Assembly: GCA_001800515.1 (NCBI GenBank) | Contig: MGVN01000049.1 | Location: 1-12,734 of the forward strand | Length of the DNA: 12,734 bases | Direction of reading: 5' to 3' | From: Elusimicrobia bacterium RIFOXYB2_FULL_49_7 | Lineage (GTDB): Bacteria; Fibrobacterota; OXYB2-FULL-49-7 | Shown: positions 1 through 6,071 of the stretch, in pieces | How positions within the stretch are numbered: position 1 is the stretch's first letter | Layout: each line of letters begins with the position of its first letter | Position numbers and translations under genes: made by a program | The notes under the pieces: model-generated | The model's input: only the letters and a program-made list of their open reading frames with translations | What the model was told of the DNA's origin: nothing | Database searches by the model: none

Positions 1-133
1 AGACCTTTCCAGTGCATTTAAGAAGGCTGACCGAGCCATTTGGAATGCCAAGGGTATGGCCAGCGGCATTTATATTGTCCGGGCACAGATTGGGCAACGT
101 GCCTTCTTTAGAAAAGTTACGCTGTTGCAATAA
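1..133 (+). CDS. C-terminal end of an exported protein with a sorting-type tail (partial)
   Basis: The window opens inside a reading frame (codons begin at base 2) that gives 43 residues before a TAA stop. The end reads IWNAKGMASGIYIVRAQ, then about 16 more residues ending KVTLLQ. This matches the last beta-strands of the FlgD-like / type IX secretion C-terminal sorting fold, whose usual pattern is W(D/N)..G..ASG.Y..R...G......K..LL. Proteins with this tail are exported and often anchored at the cell surface, for example hydrolases and adhesins. The body of the protein lies outside the window, so its activity cannot be told. No terminator with a T-run is visible in the following 143 bases. 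The same fold also occurs in proteins that are not type IX substrates, so the secretion route is inferred. Confidence 0.75.
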   Translation, partial: DLSSAFKKADRAIWNAKGMASGIYIVRAQIGQRAFFRKVTLLQ

Positions 134-211
134 GTTCCCTACCTTGTTGCGTTAAAAAGATATCTTCTTGAAAAGACACCGCTGACACGCCGCGGGGCTG
201 CCATATTTTCG

Positions 212-240
212 TTGGTTTCACCGTGTATCTTTGTTTAATT
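212..240 (+). promoter_or_regulatory. Possible sigma70-type promoter for the MuiA-like gene
   Basis: TTGGTT at 212-217 is followed after 17 bases by TTAATT at 235-240; shifting by one gives TTTAAT with a 16-base spacer. Transcription would begin near 247, leaving about 30 bases of leader before the ATG at 277, which includes the AGAGGGG ribosome site at 265-271. The match is moderate in an AT-rich spacer, so chance is a real alternative. Confidence 0.25.
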
Positions 241-276
241 TTAAAGCATCAAAATATCTTAAACAGAGGGGTATTT

Positions 277-2010
277 ATGGCAATAAAGATTATTTCTATT
301 TTAATTGTATTCTTTACCATTGTTTCTTCATCTGGAGCCCCCTCCGTAAAAAACACTCAAAACCAGGAAGCTCAAGATATAAAAGCATTAAAGTCCGCAA
401 TCAGTGAAGTGACTGTTTTTTTTGATCGTGCACAGGTAACACGCACCGCTACGGAGAGGCTGGAAAAAGGAGAACATGCCTTATTGTTTGACAACTTGCC
501 CGAGTCGATAGAACAAAACAGTATTCAGGCAAAAGGTCTTGGCCAAGCAATACTTAAGGATGTCAAATTCAGACGGAAACATTTTACAGAAATTCAAGAC
601 AAGGAAAAAAAGATTCTGTGCGATAAAAAACAACAACTGCAGGATGAATTGTCCGATGCGGATGATAGGATTGCGCACGCGAACAAAGAAAAGGCTTTTA
701 TGGAAGATATTACGAAAAAATTAACGGGCGAAAACAAGGAATCAAAACCGGCCGAGCTTGATCCTGAAAAGTGGATAAAAATGGTCGCTTTTTATCGCAC
801 TAAACTGGATACCTTGGACAAAGAAATTCGGAATATTGAAAAATCAAAAAGAAATATTGAAAACGAACTGGATAAAGTGGACCGTGAATTAGGGGAGATT
901 GAATATCGCGAAGGCAAAACAAGAAATCAGGTGGAACTTGTTATTGAGGTTAAGCAGGAAGGCGATATTACTTTAAATTTATCCTATATTGTTTATGGGC
1001 CAAGCTGGCATCCCGTATATGATTTACGTGTTTCAACAGATAAAAAAACAATGGCGATAACTTACAACGCCATGCTTCAACAGAATACCACTGAAAATTG
1101 GGCAGACGTGCAAATCAAACTTTCCACAGCACAACCGCAGATCAACGGACAGCAGCCGAGTTTAACACCCTGGCATATTGATATTGTTCAACCTAAGCCG
1201 AGCACAACAAAAGACAAAAGATACCCAGAAGCTCCAATACGATTGAGAAAAAGTACCGCATCGGTCGCATCTAAACAAATGATAATTGCATATGAACAGG
1301 AGAAAGCCGCGGAAAGGGACGATAATGAAGAAATTGAAGAACCGCTAATGCAAATACAGGAAGCTGCTGTGGAAACAAAAGCCACTTCGGTCGTTTTTGT
1401 TGTTAATGGTAACAATACCATCAACAGTGATAATCTGCCGCATAAGGTAACTATTGCCATTCATGACTTTCCGGCTTATTTCCGCTATTCAACAGTGCCC
1501 AAACTTGCGCCCTATGCCTATCTTAAGGCCAAAGTGAAAAATGAATCAACCTTTCCTTTTTTACCGGGTGAGACAAATGTGTTCTTAGATAATAATTTTG
1601 TAGCCAATGCCTATATGGATCCGGTAGCGCCTTTAGAAGAATTCTGGACATTTTTAGGTGTGGATGAGGGAATGAAGGTCGTTTATAAGTTTATCGGAAA
1701 ATATGAGAAGAATGAAGGAATCATCAGTAAAAAAACGAAAATTATTTATGAATATTTAACGGTTATAACAAACCATAAAAAAACAGACGAGGAAATTGTC
1801 GTGTGGGATCAATTGCCCATTTCCGGTAATGAGCACATTCTTGTAACTCTGATTGAACCAAAATATGATAAAAACACGGACCTATTGAAAATGGATAGTC
1901 ATAAAAACATGGAATGGTTTTTTAAACCTAAGGCCGGAGAAAAGATTGAAATTCCATTTAAGTTTTCAGTCGACTATCCGAAGGATAGTCGGATAATAGG
2001 ATTACATTAA
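277..2010 (+). CDS. Secreted MuiA-family protein (DUF4140/DUF4139)
   Basis: The frame is open from 223, but the ATG at 277 is preferred. It has AGAGGGG five bases upstream (265-271), and the protein then begins with a clean signal peptide (MAIKIISILIVFFTIVSSSG, residues 1-20), with no lipobox cysteine. The 577-residue product has the family order. A DUF4140 N-terminal domain comes first (about 43-140, starting ISEVTVFFDRAQVTR). A charged helical coiled-coil region follows (about 105-210, rich in K, E and D). The DUF4139 beta-rich domain runs from about 215 to the end (LSYIVYGPSWHPVYDLRV, ENWADVQIKLSTAQP), and the closing YPKDSRIIGL is typical. The family is named after the Anabaena mucoidy inhibitor A; its biochemical role is unknown, and an envelope location is inferred from the signal peptide. 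The gene is noticeably AT-rich beside its neighbours. It appears to be a single-gene unit. Confidence 0.9.
   Translation: MAIKIISILIVFFTIVSSSGAPSVKNTQNQEAQDIKALKSAISEVTVFFDRAQVTRTATERLEKGEHALLFDNLPESIEQNSIQAKGLGQAILKDVKFRRKHFTEIQDKEKKILCDKKQQLQDELSDADDRIAHANKEKAFMEDITKKLTGENKESKPAELDPEKWIKMVAFYRTKLDTLDKEIRNIEKSKRNIENELDKVDRELGEIEYREGKTRNQVELVIEVKQEGDITLNLSYIVYGPSWHPVYDLRVSTDKKTMAITYNAMLQQNTTENWADVQIKLSTAQPQINGQQPSLTPWHIDIVQPKPSTTKDKRYPEAPIRLRKSTASVASKQMIIAYEQEKAAERDDNEEIEEPLMQIQEAAVETKATSVVFVVNGNNTINSDNLPHKVTIAIHDFPAYFRYSTVPKLAPYAYLKAKVKNESTFPFLPGETNVFLDNNFVANAYMDPVAPLEEFWTFLGVDEGMKVVYKFIGKYEKNEGIISKKTKIIYEYLTVITNHKKTDEEIVVWDQLPISGNEHILVTLIEPKYDKNTDLLKMDSHKNMEWFFKPKAGEKIEIPFKFSVDYPKDSRIIGLH
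1971..1991. repeat. Perfect 9-bp inverted repeat at the 3' end of the MuiA-like gene
   Basis: CGACTATCC (1971-1979) and GGATAGTCG (1983-1991) are exact reverse complements around a three-base centre, GAA. The element lies inside the last codons of the MuiA-like gene (VDYPKDSR) and 37 bases beyond the end of the convergent esterase gene. It could fold as a stem on either transcript. Neither side carries the T-run of an intrinsic terminator, so a terminator role is only possible, not shown. Confidence 0.6.
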
Positions 2011-2027
2011 ATATTTTACTTTGGGAA

Positions 2028-2990
2028 TCAAATACCCAGCAAAAACTGCATGGTTGCTTCGGGTTCTCCAGGAAGCCCTTCGTGGCCGAAGTCAGGATAG
2101 ATCACCATATTCTTTTTTGCGGTAATCTTATTATAGGCGGCAAATTGAGTGGAGGGAGGACAAATCGTATCCATTAAACCGGTGTACCACTGGACTTCAG
2201 CCTGAATTCTCGGGCTTAGATGCTGACAGTCGATATAGCCGAGACGCTGAAAGACGTCGCTCTCCGTTTTATGAAGCGGGTCGAATTTCTTAAAATAATC
2301 CTGTAATTCCCAGTACGCATCTTTAGCTTGGTCCATCTGCCAGACTCTTTGATAGTCGCATAAAAACGGAAATATCGGCGCAATCCTTTTTAATGAAGGA
2401 TGAAGCGAGGCGCAAGCCAGAGTCAACGCTCCCCCCTGACTACCGCCAAAGGCGCCCATCCGGGCAGAATCCACTTCCGCCCTATCCGCTACCACGCGGG
2501 CCAGCATCGCGGTATCCAAAAACACATGCCGATAATAAAGCTTTTCCGGCGCATCGGCAAGACCGCGGATGATATGACCCCGCAAGGTTGCTCCGCGAAC
2601 ACCGCCTTTGTCCTCGGAACGTCCTGCTTGTCCCCGACAATCAAGCGCAGCCACGACATAGCCTGCCGCAACATAAGGCAAATAAGAAATCCAGGAGGCG
2701 GATGCCCCGGAATAACCATGAAAATTCAACAGCGCAGGCGCCTCTTTTTTTATCTCTTTCGGCCTTAAGAATTTTGCATAAACCCGAGCATTCCCGGTTC
2801 CCGTGAAGTACAGGTCAAAGCATTCTGCATAGGGTACCTGAAAAGAAGCAAGGGTTAACTTTACCTCCGGATCGGTTTCCATCATTTCCGTCAGGCCGGC
2901 CGCCCAAAACGCATCAAAATCCGCAGGTTTGGGATTGAGCCCCTGATAATCCTTCAGTTTCTCTATCGGAAAATCAAAACCTAACGGCAT
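2028..2990 (-). CDS. Cytoplasmic acetyl xylan esterase / cephalosporin-C deacetylase (CE7, AXE1 family)
   Basis: This 320-residue protein has the length and all signatures of carbohydrate esterase family 7. They are the RGQ motif (DCRGQAGRSED, 117-127), the nucleophile elbow GGSQGG with Ser184, Asp274 (LMDTICPP) and the His303-Glu304 pair (FGHEGLPG). Together these form the Ser-Asp-His triad of an alpha/beta hydrolase. CE7 enzymes remove acetyl groups from short xylo-oligosaccharides and from cephalosporin C, usually as hexamers inside the cell. No signal peptide is present, which agrees with this. The ATG at 2988-2990 has AAGGAG (complement of 3001-3006) ten bases upstream, which fixes the start. 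It lies 68 bases behind the ATPase gene, probably as the last gene of the fusA transcript, although that spacer could hold its own promoter. The first variable position of the RGQGG stretch is Ala here. The physiological substrate is not known. Confidence 0.93.
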   Translation of the reverse strand: MPLGFDFPIEKLKDYQGLNPKPADFDAFWAAGLTEMMETDPEVKLTLASFQVPYAECFDLYFTGTGNARVYAKFLRPKEIKKEAPALLNFHGYSGASASWISYLPYVAAGYVVAALDCRGQAGRSEDKGGVRGATLRGHIIRGLADAPEKLYYRHVFLDTAMLARVVADRAEVDSARMGAFGGSQGGALTLACASLHPSLKRIAPIFPFLCDYQRVWQMDQAKDAYWELQDYFKKFDPLHKTESDVFQRLGYIDCQHLSPRIQAEVQWYTGLMDTICPPSTQFAAYNKITAKKNMVIYPDFGHEGLPGEPEATMQFLLGI

Positions 2991-3058
2991 CGTCCGTTTT
3001 CTCCTTAGTCATTAATGAATGACGCAAAACGGCAGAGCGATCGATAAAACAGACCGGA

Positions 3059-3763
3059 TTATTCTTCTGCCATTAAAAAAGTGGTGGCATTGAGACGGAG
3101 ATGGGAATCATCCGCCACTTGAAGCCCGTGCTCATAGAGAATCTTGAGCAAAATGGACTTATCATGAGAATCCAGATAAATCACCGTAGAAACCGAAGGC
3201 AACACCTTTTGGATGGCCTGAGGCAGTTTGTCCTGATGAGAAATGATGTCACTTCGATGCAACACCAAGGAAAACCAGCCTTCGGTCATCAGCTCCTTTG
3301 AGAGCGCGTTGAATTGGGCAAGCCCTTCTTCAGCATGATGCTCAAAATCATATCCATCAATGATGAGCACTTCCGGCGTAAAGCCCATGTCCTTCAGGGT
3401 TTTTAGAATGCGTTCCTTTAATTTCGGCAGTTCCAGCGTATCGTTTTTGTAATTGAGGATAAGTCGATGGCGGGCAATGTCATCGTGAATATCAGACACG
3501 GATTCCAGATGATACGCCTTGGCCAATTCCGAAAAAATACTTTCATACCACGAAAGCACATGGTCGGGCTTGTCGTAAAAGGAGAGGTGCAATACTTTTT
3601 TCCCCTGTAACAAGTTGTCAACGCCGACATGAATAAGACAGGCGGTCTTGCCGACTCCGTGTCGTGCCGCGAACACGCCGAGGTTGCCCTTTCCTACCCC
3701 GCCATGCATGCGTTGCTCCAGGATGCGGAGCGGGCTTTTTTTATTCATTTCGCTTCTAATCAT
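3059..3763 (-). CDS. RecA/KaiC/DnaB-like P-loop ATPase of unknown role
   Basis: The 234-residue protein has a P-loop NTPase core. Walker A is AARHGVGKTA with Lys39 and Thr40; the first position of the GxxxxGKT pattern is Ala33. A beta-strand, KKVLHLSFYDKP, follows at 55-66. The Walker B strand is EVLIIDGYDF (131-140, Asp136), with a further strand, GWFSLVLHRSD, at 162-172. This order (GKT, then a strand ending in an acidic residue, then hhhhD, then a sensor-like strand) is that of RecA/KaiC/DnaB-type ATPases. There is no signal peptide or membrane segment. The start at 3763 has GGAAAGG upstream; Met6 (3748) is an alternative. The gene begins 25 bases behind fusA and is probably cotranscribed. 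I do not recognise a named family. A role in translation or in DNA/RNA handling is suggested only by position and fold, and regulatory KaiC-like functions are equally possible. Confidence 0.82.
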   Translation of the reverse strand: MIRSEMNKKSPLRILEQRMHGGVGKGNLGVFAARHGVGKTACLIHVGVDNLLQGKKVLHLSFYDKPDHVLSWYESIFSELAKAYHLESVSDIHDDIARHRLILNYKNDTLELPKLKERILKTLKDMGFTPEVLIIDGYDFEHHAEEGLAQFNALSKELMTEGWFSLVLHRSDIISHQDKLPQAIQKVLPSVSTVIYLDSHDKSILLKILYEHGLQVADDSHLRLNATTFLMAEE

Positions 3764-3788
3764 AACCGGCCTTTCCGGAAAAATTTCC

Positions 3789-5858
3789 TTATTTCTTCTT
3801 GCTCTGAAAGTCTTTGATCAATTCTTCGCTCTTACTGTTCGGCACCTTGGCATACTTGAGGAACTCCATGGTGAATTCCGCCTTGCCTTGCGTACTGCTG
3901 CGGATGACCGTGGAATAACCGAACATTTCGGAAAGCGGCACTTCCGCATCGACCCGCGAAAAGAAACCGTCATCCGACGTGCTCATGATGATGCCGCGCC
4001 GCTGATTAAGTGTGGCTAAAATGGCACCCTGGAACTCGCTCGGCCCTTCGACCGAGACCTTCATGATGGGTTCCAAGATGACCGGCTTGGCTTTAAGGTA
4101 GCTTTCGTTGAAGGCGCCGATGGCTGCCAGTTGGAAGGCGATGTCCGAAGAATCGACGGAGTGAGACGCACCGTCCGTGACCACAGCGGAAAAACGGACT
4201 ATCGGAAAACCGATGAGTTTGCCTTTTTTCATGCAAGCCTGGAAACCTTTTCCCACAGCCGGGATATATTCGGTCGGAATGGTACCCCCTTTGACCTGAC
4301 TTGTAAAAATAAAATCTTTTTCTTCGCTCGGTTCGATAAAACCTTCTATTTTAGCAAATTGGCCGGAACCGCCGGTCTGCTTCTTGTGAACATAGACAAA
4401 ATCAACGTGCTGGGTAATGGCTTCTCGGTAGGCGACCTGGGGAATTCCGGTAGTCACTTCAACCTTGTATTCGCGCTTGATGCGTTCGATGTAAATTTCA
4501 AGATGAAGCTCGCCCATACCCTGGATGACCGTCTGACTGGATTCCGGATCCACATAGCAACGGAAGGTAGGATCCTCCTTTGTAAACCGGTTCAGCGCCC
4601 GGGAAAGGGTGTTGGCAGCCTTGGTATCCGGCGCAGCCACGGTCACGGAAATAACCGAATCCGGCACGAACATGGACGTCATGGAATAATTAATGGACGG
4701 ATCCGTAAAAGTGTCGCCTGAGGCACAATCAATGCCGAAAATAGCCACCAGTTCACCCGCTGACGCAATCGCGATTTCCTCCATTTCATCCGCGTGCATA
4801 CGGATAAGACGACCGATACGCACGGTTTTGCCCTGACGGGTATTGAGCAGTTCGTCTCCCTTTTTCAGTTTACCCTGATAGACGCGGAGATGGGTGAGCT
4901 GACCATACTGGCTTTCTTCGAGCTTGAATGCCAAGGCCACCAGCGGTTTGTCGGGATCTGCGGACAGGGCGACTGAGGCTTCGGACTTATCCAAATCGAC
5001 CGCCGTGTTTTCGGTTTCCATAGGATTCGGAAGATAATCGATAACACCGTCCAGAAGAAGTTGCACGCCCTTGTTCTTATAGGCAGACCCCAGCATCACC
5101 GGGCAAAGTTGCCGGCTCAAGGTTCCGGCCCGAATGGTCTTTTTCAGGAGTGTTTCCGAGACCTCTCCGCCCAACATGGCTTCCATCAGCTCTTCGGAAA
5201 ACATGGAAACCGCATCCAGCATTGCTTCACGCTTGGCCGCAGCTTCGGCCATCAATTCCGTGGGAATCTCCTCAATGCGGATCGTATCGCCTTTTTCGCC
5301 GTCGAAATAGAAGGCCTTCATTTTGACCAAATCAATGATACCCTGAAAAGCACCTTCCAGACCGATGGGCAGTTGGAGAAGCACGGCATTGAGTCCCAGC
5401 TTTTCCTGCAAATCCACCGCCACCTTCCTTGGATTAGCCCCTGTCCGGTCACATTTGTTTACAAAAGCGATACGCGGAACCTTATAACGCTCCATCTGCC
5501 GGTTGACCGTAATGGACTGGGACTGCACCCCACCCACAGCACAAAGGACAAGAATGGAGCCGTCCAACACCCGAAGCGCCCGTTCGACCTCAATGGTAAA
5601 GTCCACATGGCCGGGCGTGTCGATGATATTGACGGAATAATCCTTCCACGTGCAGTTTGTCACCGCACTGCCGATGGTAATGCCGCGCTCGCGTTCGAGC
5701 TCCATAAAATCCATGGTCGCCCCCACGCCGTCCTTTCCTTTGACATCATGCATGGCATGGATTCTTTTTGTATAATATAGAATCCGTTCGGTCAGCGTGG
5801 TTTTACCCGAATCGATATGGGCGCTGATGCCGATGTTTCGCAAATCTTGAATGGCCAT
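3789..5858 (-). CDS. fusA: Elongation factor G, spd/mitochondrial EF-G1 type
   Basis: This complete EF-G of 689 residues is the GTPase that moves tRNA and mRNA through the ribosome. Its G motifs are AHIDSGKT (13-20), RGIT (58-61), DTPGH (80-84), NKCD (134-137) and GSAYKNKG (257-264). Domain II follows, then domain III ([20 protein letters not shown]). Domain IV has tip loops [11 protein letters not shown] (491-501) and [11 protein letters not shown] (562-572), and domain V closes the protein. The wording differs from the common bacterial GHIDAGKTT form. [29 protein letters not shown] and [19 protein letters not shown] resemble mitochondrial EF-G1 and the related 'spdEFG1' proteins, which are the translocation-active member of a two-protein set. 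The ATG at 5856-5858 has AGGAG five bases upstream (complement of 5864-5868). No rpsL, rpsG or tuf lies beside it, so it is outside a classic str operon here. It heads a leftward cluster with the ATPase and esterase genes. Confidence 0.97.
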   Translation of the reverse strand: MAIQDLRNIGISAHIDSGKTTLTERILYYTKRIHAMHDVKGKDGVGATMDFMELERERGITIGSAVTNCTWKDYSVNIIDTPGHVDFTIEVERALRVLDGSILVLCAVGGVQSQSITVNRQMERYKVPRIAFVNKCDRTGANPRKVAVDLQEKLGLNAVLLQLPIGLEGAFQGIIDLVKMKAFYFDGEKGDTIRIEEIPTELMAEAAAKREAMLDAVSMFSEELMEAMLGGEVSETLLKKTIRAGTLSRQLCPVMLGSAYKNKGVQLLLDGVIDYLPNPMETENTAVDLDKSEASVALSADPDKPLVALAFKLEESQYGQLTHLRVYQGKLKKGDELLNTRQGKTVRIGRLIRMHADEMEEIAIASAGELVAIFGIDCASGDTFTDPSINYSMTSMFVPDSVISVTVAAPDTKAANTLSRALNRFTKEDPTFRCYVDPESSQTVIQGMGELHLEIYIERIKREYKVEVTTGIPQVAYREAITQHVDFVYVHKKQTGGSGQFAKIEGFIEPSEEKDFIFTSQVKGGTIPTEYIPAVGKGFQACMKKGKLIGFPIVRFSAVVTDGASHSVDSSDIAFQLAAIGAFNESYLKAKPVILEPIMKVSVEGPSEFQGAILATLNQRRGIIMSTSDDGFFSRVDAEVPLSEMFGYSTVIRSSTQGKAEFTMEFLKYAKVPNSKSEELIKDFQSKKK

Positions 5859-5873
5859 AAAAACTCCTGCTGA

Positions 5874-5888
5874 AGGCCGGTTGGGCCT
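5874..5888 (-). promoter_or_regulatory. Small GC-rich hairpin next to the fusA ribosome site
   Basis: AGGCC (5874-5878) and GGCCT (5884-5888) pair around a five-base loop. A further GAA/TTC arm can extend the stem if a two-base bulge is allowed. In the fusA transcript this stem would end five bases before the AGGAG ribosome site. It may influence initiation, but a stem this short can arise by chance. Confidence 0.3.
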
Positions 5889-5899
5889 CTTCCTTTTTT

Positions 5900-5917
5900 C
5901 TGTTTACTCTGTTTACT
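5900..5917. repeat. Tandem 9-base repeat in the fusA leader
   Basis: CTGTTTACT occurs twice head to tail at 5900-5908 and 5909-5917 (AGTAAACAG twice on the fusA strand), 42-59 bases upstream of the fusA start. It lies downstream of the proposed fusA promoter. It could be a paired protein-binding site or simply a local slippage duplication. Confidence 0.45.
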
Positions 5918-5987
5918 TAGTGTCAGCGGGAAAACGGCTGGTTTGAAACCGGAGATTTCCACTATCGCTTTCACCTGATGCGCGGAT

Positions 5988-6017
5988 AAAATAATTTCTG
6001 ATGTACGAAAAGGGCAA
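5988..6017 (-). promoter_or_regulatory. Possible promoter for the fusA-ATPase-esterase cluster
   Basis: Reading leftward, TTGCCC (complement of 6012-6017) is followed after 18 bases by TATTTT (complement of 5988-5993). This would start transcription near 5981 and give a leader of roughly 120 bases that contains the tandem AGTAAACAG repeat and the small hairpin. The hexamers are partial matches, and the spacer is divergent with the U32 gene, so control of both genes from this region is likely even if this exact site is wrong. Confidence 0.28.
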
Positions 6018-6071
6018 TGAATATCAAGGCATATCAAGCAACCCGGCCAATAATGTATCTTATACCGCAAC

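Noticed and set aside
223..276. 18-residue N-terminal extension of the MuiA-like protein
   Set aside because: It would bury the signal peptide, and the downstream ATG has AGAGGGG at proper spacing.
4131..4721. 196-codon plus-strand frame inside fusA
   Set aside because: It is antisense to EF-G domains III-IV and has no independent support.
5061..5780. 239-codon plus-strand frame inside fusA
   Set aside because: It is antisense to a fully conserved EF-G region; its composition follows the reverse complement of the G domain and no ribosome site precedes it.
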